Assembly (NCBI GenBank): GCA_044341625.1
Contig: JBIIRI010000010.1
Coordinates: 1 to 40,323, forward strand
Reading direction: 5' to 3'
Source of the DNA: Falsiroseomonas sp044341625
GTDB taxonomy: Bacteria; Pseudomonadota; Alphaproteobacteria; Acetobacterales; Acetobacteraceae
DNA length: 40,323 nt
Below, one piece after another: positions 33,722-40,323 of this stretch. The notes beneath the pieces are model-generated. The model saw nothing but the letters and a program-made list of their open reading frames with translations. It was not told the DNA's origin and did no database searches. Numbering within the stretch: position 1 is the first letter of the stretch; every line of letters starts with the position of its first letter. Position numbers and translations under genes: made by a program.

Positions 33722-34110
33722 CGATCGGGGAAGCCGCGCAGCGTTCCGGCGTCTCGGCCAAGATGATCCGCCACTACGAAGCGATCGGGTTGATCGAGGC
33801 GGAACGCCGCGCCAATGGCTATCGCAGCTATGGCGCGCAGGACGTCGCCGTGCTGCGCTTCATCCGCCATGCGCGCGACCTGGCCTTTCCGCTCGAGGAT
33901 GTCCGCAAGCTGCTCGCGCTGTGGCGCGACCGGTCGCGCGCGAGCGCGGAGGTGAAGCGCATGGCCATCGCGCATGTGGAAGCGCTGGAAACCAAGGCGG
34001 CGGCGCTGAGCGCGATGGCCGGCAGCCTGCGGCATCTCGCCAACCATTGCTCGGGCGACGACCGGCCGGAATGCCCGATCCTCGCCGAACTCGAAGGGAA
34101 GCCGGCATGA
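33718..34110 (+). CDS. cueR: MerR-family copper-responsive regulator CueR/HmrR
   Basis: A 130-aa MerR-type activator. The N-terminal winged helix (MTIGEAAQRSGVSAKMIRHYEAIGLI, 1-26, and ANGYRSYGAQDVAVLRFIRHARDL) is followed by a coiled-coil dimerisation helix (about 70-108) and the metal-binding loop HCSGDDRPECPIL, whose two cysteines are separated by seven residues as in CueR. In the family, Cu(I) binding distorts the promoter to activate copA. It overlaps copA and copZ by 4 nt on each side, so the sensor is co-transcribed with its target and self-amplifying control is expected. Confidence 0.92.
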   Translation: MTIGEAAQRSGVSAKMIRHYEAIGLIEAERRANGYRSYGAQDVAVLRFIRHARDLAFPLEDVRKLLALWRDRSRASAEVKRMAIAHVEALETKAAALSAMAGSLRHLANHCSGDDRPECPILAELEGKPA

Positions 34111-34304
34111 CCATCGAGATGAAGGTGGCGGGCATGACCTGCGGCCATTGCGTGAAGGCGATGACGCAGGCGATCCAGGCGCTGGATCCGGCCGCGAAGG
34201 TGGAGGTTGTGCTGGCCGAAGGCTTGGTCCGCGCCGACACCACCCTGACCCCGGCCGCCATCGCCGCCGCCCTGGCCGAGGAAGGCTACCGCCCCGCCGC
34301 CTGA
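34107..34304 (+). CDS. copZ: Copper chaperone CopZ-like (heavy-metal-associated domain)
   Basis: A 65-aa single HMA domain with the metal site GMTCGHC (C12, C15), the ferredoxin-like fold pattern and the usual C-terminal TPAAIAAALAEEGYRPA. It likely carries Cu(I) to CopA and to CueR in the cytosol. The ATG at 34107 overlaps the cueR stop (ATGA), making copA-cueR-copZ one translationally coupled operon. Confidence 0.92.
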   Translation: MTIEMKVAGMTCGHCVKAMTQAIQALDPAAKVEVVLAEGLVRADTTLTPAAIAAALAEEGYRPAA

Positions 34305-34332
34305 CCCGCCCGCCCACCGCTTCGTGACCCAT

Positions 34333-34364
34333 CCGTCGCGCCCTGCCGTGGCAGGGATCGACGG
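34333..34364 (+). terminator. Hairpin after copZ
   Basis: CCCTGCC and GGCAGGG form an inner stem with a 2-nt loop (34341-34356). CCGTCG and CGACGG extend it across 2-nt internal mismatches. It is 28 nt after the copZ stop and 18 nt before the alpha-glucosidase start, so it may end the copper operon. Confidence 0.45.
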
Positions 34365-34382
34365 CGACGGAGGAAGCGGGCG

Positions 34383-35993
34383 GTGGAACCCTGGTGGCGC
34401 GGCGCGGTGATCTACCAGATCTATCCGCGCTCCTTCCGCGATACGAATGGGGACGGCATCGGCGACCTGCCTGGTATCGTCGAGAAGCTGGATCACATCG
34501 CGGGCCTTGGCGTGGACGCGCTGTGGCTCTGCCCGATCTATACCTCGCCCGGCGCCGATCTCGGCTACGATGTCAGCGACCATAGGGCGGTCGCGCCGGA
34601 CTACGGCACCCTCGCGGATCTCGATACGCTGGTCGCCGCCTGCCATGCGCGGGGGCTGCGCCTGCTGCTCGACCTGGTGATGAGCCATACCAGTGAGGCG
34701 CATCCCTGGTTCCAGGCCTCCCGCGCCTCGCGCACCGGGCCGCTCGCCGCGCGCTATGTCTGGGCCGATCCCAGGCCGGATGGCACGCCGCCGAACAACT
34801 GGCTGTCGGTCTTCGGCGGCCCGGCCTGGCGATGGGAAGCCAGGCGGCGGCAATACGCGCTGCACCATTTCCTGCCCGCGCAACCCGCGCTGAACCTGGC
34901 CGATCCCGAAACCCTGGATGCGGTCGCGGAGATCATGCGCTTCTGGCTGGCGCGCGGGGTGGATGGATTCCGCGTCGATGCGCTCGATTTCGTCGCCCAT
35001 GATCCGCTGCTGCGTTCCAACCCCGCCGCGCCGCTGCGCGCGGTGCCGGCGAAGCTGTTCGGCATGCAGGCGCATCTGCACGACATGATGGGCGCCGGCA
35101 CCGATGCCGTGCTGCACCGCCTGCGCGCGGAGACGGACGCTTTTGCGGATCGCGCGCTGCTGGGCGAATTCTCCTCCCAGCCCGGTGCCTTCGCCCGCAT
35201 CGCGCGCGCCACCGGGCCGGGGCGGCTGCACATGGCCTATACGCTCGCGCCGCTGCGCGGTGCCTTCGGCCATGCGGAGGCACGCGCGCTGGTGGAGGCG
35301 GCGGCGATGCCGGGAGGTTGGCCCTGCTGGTCCTTCAGCAACCACGACGTCGCACGCGTCGCCACGCGCTGGGCGCCGGGCGGGATGGCCGAACCGCAGG
35401 TGACGAAGCTGCTGCTGGCGCTGCTGCTGACGCTGCGCGGCAGCGCCTGTCTCTACCAGGGCGAGGAGCTCGGCCTGCCGGAGGCGGAGTTGCCCTTCGC
35501 CGCGCTGCGCGATCCCTTCGGCATCGCCCATTGGCCCGAATTCCGTGGCCGCGACGGCGCGCGCACGCCGATGCCCTGGCAGCGCGCCGCGCCGAATGCC
35601 GGCTTCGGGGCCGGCACGCCCTGGCTGCCGGTGCCCGAAGCGCATCGCGCCCTCGCGGTGGATGGGCAGGAGGCCGACCCGCATTCCGTGCTGCGCTTCG
35701 CCCGCGCGATGCTGCAGGCGCGGCGCGCCGCGCCGGCGCTGGTCGCGGGCGGGATCGAACCGCTGGACATGGCGGCGCCGCTGCTCGGCTTCGACCGGGT
35801 CTTGGCGCGGCTGCGGGTGCGCTGCGTCTTCAACCTGTCGGCCGATGCGGCGGTCGTACCGCTGACCCTGGCCGAGGGCACGCAGTCGTTGCCCCACGCG
35901 CCGGTGGCCGGCGTGCCGGAGACGCTCAGGCCCTGGGGATTCGGGATGGGTGCCGTGGGGTTGGCCGGGGTGGGGATCGGCGGGCCGGGTTGA
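34383..35993 (+). CDS. GH13 alpha-glucosidase (oligo-1,6-glucosidase-like)
   Basis: A 536-aa retaining glycoside hydrolase. The TIM-barrel motifs are WWRGAVIYQIYPRSFRDTNGDG (4-25), DLVMSHTSEAH (97-107), GFRVDALD with nucleophile D199, LLGEFSS with acid/base E262, and FSNHDVAR with D322. This set matches GH13 family alpha-glucosidases and trehalose- or sucrose-cleaving relatives; the exact linkage is not certain. A C-terminal beta-sandwich follows from about residue 450. The GTG at 34383 is preceded by GGAGGAAG, a good ribosome binding site. There is no signal peptide, so the enzyme is cytosolic. Confidence 0.93.
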   Translation: MEPWWRGAVIYQIYPRSFRDTNGDGIGDLPGIVEKLDHIAGLGVDALWLCPIYTSPGADLGYDVSDHRAVAPDYGTLADLDTLVAACHARGLRLLLDLVMSHTSEAHPWFQASRASRTGPLAARYVWADPRPDGTPPNNWLSVFGGPAWRWEARRRQYALHHFLPAQPALNLADPETLDAVAEIMRFWLARGVDGFRVDALDFVAHDPLLRSNPAAPLRAVPAKLFGMQAHLHDMMGAGTDAVLHRLRAETDAFADRALLGEFSSQPGAFARIARATGPGRLHMAYTLAPLRGAFGHAEARALVEAAAMPGGWPCWSFSNHDVARVATRWAPGGMAEPQVTKLLLALLLTLRGSACLYQGEELGLPEAELPFAALRDPFGIAHWPEFRGRDGARTPMPWQRAAPNAGFGAGTPWLPVPEAHRALAVDGQEADPHSVLRFARAMLQARRAAPALVAGGIEPLDMAAPLLGFDRVLARLRVRCVFNLSADAAVVPLTLAEGTQSLPHAPVAGVPETLRPWGFGMGAVGLAGVGIGGPG

Positions 35994-36050
35994 CGGCCTG
36001 GGGCGGGCGGCGTTTCAAGCGTGTCGCATTTCCCGCTCGGAGCGACACGC

Positions 36051-36758
36051 ATGAACCCCGCCACCAAGGCAGCCCTGATGGGCGTGACCACCGCGACCCT
36101 GACCACGGTGCTGCTGAAGAAGGGCGTGCGCTTCGCCTATGTGAATGGCGCGCGGCCCATCGTGCCGGGCAACTTCACCCGCATCGTCGGCCCGGCCTTC
36201 ACGCTGCGCTTCACCCCGACGCGTGAGGACCTGGCGACGGTGGATAGCTGGTCCTCTCCCCGTTCCACCCGCGCCGCGATCGAGGACATGCCGGAAGGCT
36301 GCGTCGCCATCGCCGATGCGATGGGGCTCACCACCGCTGGCATCTTCGGCGACATCCTCTGCGCGCGGATGCGGGTGAAGGGCGTCGCCGGCCTCGTCAC
36401 CGATGGCATGGTTCGCGACGGGCAGGGTGTGATCGGCACCGGCCTGCCGGTGTTCTGCCAGGGCTATGTCGCCCCGGCCTCGGTCGCCGCGCTGAACTTC
36501 GTCGGCTGGCAGGAGACGATCGGCTGCGGCGGCGTCACCGTGGTGCCGGGCGACATCGTGGTGGCCGATGGCGATGGCGCGGTGGTGATCCCCGCCGCGA
36601 TGCTCGATGCCGTGACCGAGGCCGCGGTGGAGCAGGAACGGCTGGAAGGCTGGATCATGAACGAGGTCGGCAAGGGCCTCGCCCTGCCGGGCCTCTACCC
36701 CGCCAATGCCGAGACCAAGGCCCGCTACGAGGCCGACAAGGCCGCCGGCCGCGTCTGA
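36051..36758 (+). CDS. RraA-like protein (4-hydroxy-4-methyl-2-oxoglutarate aldolase / RNase E regulator family)
   Basis: A 235-aa protein of the RraA/HMG-aldolase family. The active-site pattern G100-D101 in FGDILCARMRVKGVAGLVTDGMVRD and R122-D123 matches the GDxxxxxAxxxGxxGxVxDGxxRD signature. These residues bind Mg and pyruvate in the aldolases and are also kept in RNase E-binding RraA. The protein is longer than E. coli RraA (161 aa), with extra N- and C-terminal segments typical of the aldolase group, so an aldolase or decarboxylase role is somewhat more likely. The start ATG at 36051 has GGAG upstream. Confidence 0.85.
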   Translation: MNPATKAALMGVTTATLTTVLLKKGVRFAYVNGARPIVPGNFTRIVGPAFTLRFTPTREDLATVDSWSSPRSTRAAIEDMPEGCVAIADAMGLTTAGIFGDILCARMRVKGVAGLVTDGMVRDGQGVIGTGLPVFCQGYVAPASVAALNFVGWQETIGCGGVTVVPGDIVVADGDGAVVIPAAMLDAVTEAAVEQERLEGWIMNEVGKGLALPGLYPANAETKARYEADKAAGRV

Positions 36759-37068
36759 GACAAGGGGCGCTTTCCGGCGACCATGAAAAAATCCCCGGTG
36801 CCTCGCGGCACCGGGGAAAGTAGGCTCCGCACCTGATTGTGCGAAACCGCCGGGAGAAAACGTCGAGGCATCGCCTGGACGGAAGGCAGATTGCCCGACC
36901 GGCTCTCACGCCGCCGTGACCCGCCGGTGAAGCCTTGGACAGCCATTGCGCTGGGCTTTCGTGTCGCGAGGGGCAATCGACATCGCCCCCGGGTTGCAGC
37001 CCCTGCTCCCCCCCGGCTTCATGGCGCCGGAGCGCCTCAACTTCGCCAGACGCCGCTGGAGTCCCCCG
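36759..37068. other. 310-bp non-coding stretch between the RraA-like and OYE genes
   Basis: No credible gene is seen. It contains the minus-strand intrinsic terminator at 36786-36817, and then about 250 bp up to the OYE start. GGAG at 37058-37061 is the OYE ribosome binding site. The terminator orientation suggests a minus-strand transcript, possibly a small RNA, coming from 36818-37068 or from inside the OYE gene. Confidence 0.5.
36786..36817 (-). terminator. Intrinsic terminator facing the minus strand
   Basis: On the minus strand an 11-bp perfect stem (TCCCCGGTGCC / GGCACCGGGGA, plus-strand 36792-36802 and 36807-36817) with a 4-nt loop is followed by TTTTTT. It is the best classical terminator in the window, yet both flanking genes read the other way. 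It may act in both directions. Confidence 0.75.
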
Positions 37069-38184
37069 ATGCCCGATCTGTTCGACCCGCTGACGCTGCG
37101 CGGCGTGACCTTCGCCAACCGCATCGGGGTGTCCCCGATGTGCATGTATTGCGCTGGCGATGACGGGAAGCCCACCGACTGGCATCTGGCGCATCTGCTG
37201 CAGCGTGCCATCGGGGGGGCAGGGATGGTCATGGCGGAAGCCACCGCCATCACCGCCGATGGCCGCATCACGCCGGGCGATCTTGGCCTGTGGGAGGATG
37301 GGCAGATCGCCGGCCATGCGCGGCTGGCCGCCGCCATCGCCCATGCCGGCGCGGTGCCGGCGATCCAGCTCGGCCATGCCGGGCGCAAGGCGTCCCGCCT
37401 GCCGGCCTGGCATGAAGGCCCCGCCGATCCGGGGTGGGAGGTCGTCTCGGCCTCCGACCAGCCAGTGGGCCATTTCGCCGCGCCGCGCGCGCTGACCGAG
37501 GCGGAGGTCGCGGCCATCCCCGCCCTTTTCGCCGCCAGCGCCCGTCGCGCGGTCGCGGCCGGCTACCGGCTGATCGAGATCCATGCCGCCCATGGCTACC
37601 TGCTGCACCAATTCCTCTCGCCCATCGCGAATCGCCGGAACGACCGCTGGGGCGGCGATTTCGACGGCCGGGCCCGCCTGACGCTGGAGGTGGTCCAGGC
37701 CGTCCGCGCCGCGCTGCCGGCGGAGATCCCGCTCTCGCTCCGCGTCAGCCACACCGACTGGATCGAGGGCGGCTGGACAACGGCGGAGACCGTGGAACTC
37801 GCCCGGCGCGCCAAGGTGGCGGGGGTGGATATCGTCGATGTCTCCTCCGGCGGGATCGACCCGCAGCGCCAGAAGATCCCCGTCGCCCCCCTGTACCAGG
37901 TGCCGGGCGCGGTCGCGGTGCGGGAAGGTACGGGGGTGGCGGTGGCCGCCGTCGGCCTGATCACGGAGCCCGAACAGGCCCAGGCGCTGGTGACGGAGGG
38001 CAAGGCCGATATGGTCCTGCTGGCCCGTGCCCTGCTGCGCGACCCCTATTGGCCGATGCGCGCCGCGGTCGCGCTCGGCCGGGCGGGGGCGGTCAAGGCG
38101 CCGCCGCAATATGATCGCGGCTGGAACGGAATCGGCAAGTTCGGCATGCGGTTCGAAACCGGTGCGCCCTTTCCGCCCCTTTAA
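37069..38184 (+). CDS. Old Yellow Enzyme family NADH:flavin oxidoreductase (YqjM-like)
   Basis: A 371-aa FMN-dependent ene-reductase. The YqjM-subfamily residues are visible: SPMCMY with C25 and Y27 near the flavin, HAGRKAS (103-109), EIHAAHGYLLHQFLSPIANRRNDRWGG with H172, H175 and Y177, and DIVDVSSGGI further on. It would reduce activated C=C bonds of enones or nitro compounds with NAD(P)H. The ATG at 37069 (MPDLFDPLTLRG) is the family start and has GGAG upstream; the frame extending to 36946 is not conserved. The natural substrate is unknown. Confidence 0.92.
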   Translation: MPDLFDPLTLRGVTFANRIGVSPMCMYCAGDDGKPTDWHLAHLLQRAIGGAGMVMAEATAITADGRITPGDLGLWEDGQIAGHARLAAAIAHAGAVPAIQLGHAGRKASRLPAWHEGPADPGWEVVSASDQPVGHFAAPRALTEAEVAAIPALFAASARRAVAAGYRLIEIHAAHGYLLHQFLSPIANRRNDRWGGDFDGRARLTLEVVQAVRAALPAEIPLSLRVSHTDWIEGGWTTAETVELARRAKVAGVDIVDVSSGGIDPQRQKIPVAPLYQVPGAVAVREGTGVAVAAVGLITEPEQAQALVTEGKADMVLLARALLRDPYWPMRAAVALGRAGAVKAPPQYDRGWNGIGKFGMRFETGAPFPPL

Positions 38185-38244
38185 CCCCCGAAAAGGCCCC
38201 AAACCCCGCCTTCTACTCGGGACTCCGCGCTGGTAAGGTGCCCC

Positions 38245-38262
38245 ACCCGCCGAAGGGCGGGT
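38245..38262. other. Hairpin in the OYE-dnaN gap
   Basis: ACCCGCC and GGCGGGT form a 7-bp stem with a GAAG loop, 60 nt after the OYE stop and 88 nt before dnaN. It could be the OYE terminator or a structure in the dnaN leader. I see no DnaA box in this gap. Confidence 0.4.
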
Positions 38263-38350
38263 CGGGAGCCAATCGGGGGCGCCCCGGCAGGCGGCAGGGC
38301 AATGAGCCCCGCGGCCCCGGGCGTCGCCAGTCGTCGGGACGTCGGGTGCC

Positions 38351-39478
38351 ATGAAGTTTTCCGTGGACAGGGCCGTGCTGCTCAAGGCGCTCGCGCATGT
38401 GCAGAGCGTGGTGGAACGGCGCAACACCATCCCCATCCTCGCCAATGTCCTGCTCGAAGCGCGCGAAAGCGGCCTCAAGCTGACAGCGACGGATATGGAG
38501 ATCGCGGTGGTAGAGGAAGTGCCCGGCGTCACCGTGACGCGCCAGGGCCGCACCACCGCCCCCGCCGCGACGCTGTATGAAATCGTCCGCAAGCTGCCGG
38601 AGACGGCGAAGCTGGAACTGGACCACCCGGGCGGCGACGCGCTGCTGACGCTGCGCGCCGGGCGGTTTGACGCCAAGCTCGCGGTGTTGCCGGTGGATGA
38701 CTTCCCCTCGATGACCGAGGGCAAGCTGCCGCACAAATTCGCCCTGCCCGCCGGCCAGCTGCGGGAGCTGATCGACCGCACCCGCTTCGCGATCAGCACC
38801 GAGGAGACGCGCTACTACCTGAACGGCATCTACTTCCATGCCGCAGAAAGCGGCGGCGCGAAGGTGCTGCGCGCGGTCGCGACCGACGGCCACCGGCTGG
38901 CGCGGGTGGAAGAACCCCTGCCCGATGGCGCCGCCGGCATGCCGGGCGTGATCATCCCCCGCAAGACGGTGAATGAGCTGCGGAAGCTGGCGGAGGAGAT
39001 GCAGGACGAGATCGCCGTCGCGCTGTCCGACACCAAGATCCGCTTCACGCTGGGGGCGGTGCAGCTGACCTCCAAGCTGATCGACGGCACCTTCCCGGAA
39101 TATGAGCGCGTGATCCCGCGCGGCAACGACAAGGTGCTGCGCGTGTCGAAGAAGGACTTCGCCGAGGCGGTCGGCCGCGTGGCCGGCATCAGCAGCGAAA
39201 GGTCGCGCCCGGTGAAGCTCAGCGTGGACCGCAACCACCTGCTGATCAGCGCCGCCAGCCCCGAGCTGGGCCAGGCGCAGGAGGAGCTGGAGGGCGATGT
39301 GGTTAGCTATGATTCGAGCCCCATCGAGATCGGCTTCCAGGCCCGCTACCTGAACGACATCACAGACCAGATCGTGGACCATGTGGAGTTCCGCTTCTCG
39401 GACGGATCGGCCCCCACCATCGTGACCGACAGCGCCAAGCCGGAAGCGCTGTATGTCCTGATGCCGATGCGGGTCTGA
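38351..39478 (+). CDS. dnaN: DNA polymerase III beta subunit (sliding clamp)
   Basis: A 375-aa ring-forming processivity factor. It begins MKFSVDRAVLLKALAHVQSVVERRNTIPILANVLLEA, the canonical DnaN N-terminus, and shows the three clamp domains: LPVDDFPSM in domain 1/2, KTVNELRKLAEEMQDEIAVALSDTKIRF, and the end KPEALYVLMPMRV, which forms part of the hydrophobic partner-binding groove. The length is normal. It is followed by recF, a common arrangement, but the gene before it is an OYE rather than dnaA, so this is probably not a standard dnaA-dnaN origin cluster. Confidence 0.97.
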   Translation: MKFSVDRAVLLKALAHVQSVVERRNTIPILANVLLEARESGLKLTATDMEIAVVEEVPGVTVTRQGRTTAPAATLYEIVRKLPETAKLELDHPGGDALLTLRAGRFDAKLAVLPVDDFPSMTEGKLPHKFALPAGQLRELIDRTRFAISTEETRYYLNGIYFHAAESGGAKVLRAVATDGHRLARVEEPLPDGAAGMPGVIIPRKTVNELRKLAEEMQDEIAVALSDTKIRFTLGAVQLTSKLIDGTFPEYERVIPRGNDKVLRVSKKDFAEAVGRVAGISSERSRPVKLSVDRNHLLISAASPELGQAQEELEGDVVSYDSSPIEIGFQARYLNDITDQIVDHVEFRFSDGSAPTIVTDSAKPEALYVLMPMRV

Positions 39479-39516
39479 GGCCAGCGGCCGCCTGGCGTGC
39501 GCTGCGCGGGTTGCGT

Positions 39517-39540
39517 GAAGGGGGGCGGATGCCCCCCTTC
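39517..39540 (+). terminator. Hairpin after dnaN
   Basis: GAAGGGGGGC and GCCCCCCTTC form a 10-bp perfect stem around GGAT, 38 nt after the dnaN stop. It probably ends or attenuates the dnaN transcript before recF. Confidence 0.6.
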
Positions 39541-39591
39541 TGATTCCTGCCGTGGGGCTGACGCGCCCGGCGATGGATTGATATTCCTGCT

Positions 39592-40323
39592 TTGTTCTCC
39601 CAGATCTCGCGCCACCCTGGCATCGCGGCTGTCCTGACCCAAGCGCCTCTTCCGCCGCTGCGCCTCACGCGCCTGCGGCTCACCGATTTCCGCTCCTACC
39701 CGGCTTTCGAGGCGCGCTTCGAAGGTCGCATCGTCGCGATCGCCGGCGAGAACGGGGTGGGCAAGACCAACCTGCTGGAATCGATCAGCCTGCTGGGCCC
39801 CGGCCGCGGCCTGAGGGGGGCGAAGGCGGCCGAGATGGGCCGGCGCGTGGCCGGCGAAAGCCGCCCCTGGGCCGCCTGGGGCCGTTTAGAAGGGCCGCAT
39901 GGCGCCTGCGCCATCGCCACCGGCACGGTGGGGGAAGACGGGGCCGATGCCCGCCGCAAATGGCGCCTGGATGACGAGCCGCTGAAATCCGGCGCCGAGC
40001 TGGCCGACCGCGCGGCGGCCGTCTGGCTCACGCCGCAGATGGACCGGCTGTTCCAGGAAGGCGCATCCGGCCGCCGGCGCTTCCTGGACCGGCTGGTCTG
40101 GGCGCTGGAGCCCGCCCATGCGCGGGACGTCGCGGCGCATGAAACCGCCATGTCCGGCCGCAACCGCCTGTTGGCGGAAGGACGGCGCGATGCCCGGTGG
40201 CTGGCGGCGCTGGAGGATGCGATGGCCCGCCACGCCGTCGCCGCCGCCGCCGCGCGCCGCGCTTTGGTCCAGCGGCTGAACGCCCTGCTGGCCTCTGGCA
40301 CCGCCACCGGGGCCTTTCCGGCT
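39592..40323 (+). CDS. recF: DNA replication and repair protein RecF (partial, 3' end missing)
   Basis: The first 244 codons of an SMC-like ATPase that helps load RecA at gaps. Walker A is GENGVGKTN (52-60), preceded by LRLTDFRSYPAFEARF, the RecF-specific opening. Further on are ESISLLGPGRGLRGAK, VWLTPQMDRLFQEGASGRRRFLDRLVWALEP and AHETAMSGRNRLL, all typical. The frame stays open to the window edge. There is no in-frame ATG or GTG near the 5' end; the best start is the TTG at 39592, which adds about 25 residues before the conserved part. A CTG at 39634 is a second option. Confidence 0.93.
   Translation, partial: MFSQISRHPGIAAVLTQAPLPPLRLTRLRLTDFRSYPAFEARFEGRIVAIAGENGVGKTNLLESISLLGPGRGLRGAKAAEMGRRVAGESRPWAAWGRLEGPHGACAIATGTVGEDGADARRKWRLDDEPLKSGAELADRAAAVWLTPQMDRLFQEGASGRRRFLDRLVWALEPAHARDVAAHETAMSGRNRLLAEGRRDARWLAALEDAMARHAVAAAAARRALVQRLNALLASGTATGAFPA

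Noticed and set aside
31708..34332. Minus-strand open frame of 874 codons opposite copA-cueR-copZ
   Set aside because: Ser/Ala/Arg-rich with no fold pattern; the plus strand holds three well-defined copper genes.
36866..36905. GGACGGAAGGCAG stretch looking like the SRP RNA helix 8 motif
   Set aside because: The core differs from the conserved GGAAGGNAGCAGCC layout and the surrounding bases do not form the required helices.
36655..38799. Minus-strand open frame of 714 codons opposite the OYE gene and dnaN
   Set aside because: Antisense shadow. Although the terminator at 36786 faces the minus strand, this frame runs straight through it and has no protein-like features.

Overview
The window is GC-rich (roughly 70% by eye), tightly packed chromosomal DNA from an alphaproteobacterium, most likely of the Acetobacteraceae/Rhodospirillales type. 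The basis for this is the System I cytochrome c maturation operon, a DUF1674/SDHAF4-type succinate dehydrogenase assembly factor, a DUF6525-like protein, a CueR/HmrR-controlled copper operon, and an AT-rich hairpin repeat at the left edge like those common between alphaproteobacterial genes. I see no tRNA, rRNA, CRISPR array, transposase or phage gene. The assignment is inference from gene families, not a database match.

Layout, left to right. (1) 1-1274: a RIME-like hairpin repeat, then two translationally coupled minus-strand genes, a small HExxH metalloprotein and a DUF2786 protein. (2) 1321-3066: a membrane glucosyltransferase of the MdoH/OpgH family. (3) 3080-14822: a polysaccharide locus. 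A large multi-SLBB export protein reads leftwards. A divergent, overlapping run reads rightwards: heparinase-like lyase, Wzz-like protein, O-antigen ligase/polymerase, priming sugar transferase, DegT aminotransferase and two family-4 glycosyltransferases. It ends against a convergent phytanoyl-CoA dioxygenase-like gene. No Wzx flippase or Wzc kinase is present. (4) 14920-20327: ccmC-ccmD-ccmE-ccmF-ccmG-ccmH-ccmI on the minus strand, without ccmA or ccmB, and with a hairpin-rich gap between ccmD and ccmE. (5) 20533-26082: YciI-like, EVE and Rieske proteins, a secreted Ala/Pro-rich peptide, acetyl-CoA synthetase, a DUF6525-like protein and an MFS transporter. (6) 26083-26415: a 333-bp non-coding block packed with GANTC sites and palindromes. 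(7) 26416-31118: SDHAF4-like protein, HtpX, a small membrane protein, DedA, RsmB and a trypsin-like protease. (8) 31280-34304: copA-cueR-copZ with a MerR-type operator dyad just before copA. (9) 34383-38184: GH13 alpha-glucosidase, RraA-like protein and an Old Yellow Enzyme. (10) 38351-40323: dnaN and the 5' part of recF, cut by the window edge.

The clearest functional units are the polysaccharide locus (priming, glycosyl transfer, polymerisation, chain-length control, export, trimming), the cytochrome c maturation chain (haem handling by CcmC/D/E/F, apocytochrome thiol handling by CcmG/H/I) and the copper efflux operon (ATPase, sensor, chaperone). The most unusual signals lie between genes: the GANTC cluster at 26100-26379, a strong intrinsic terminator facing the minus strand at 36786-36817 where no minus-strand gene is visible, a near-perfect FNR/FixK-type box at 31177-31190, and a likely leaderless copA transcript.
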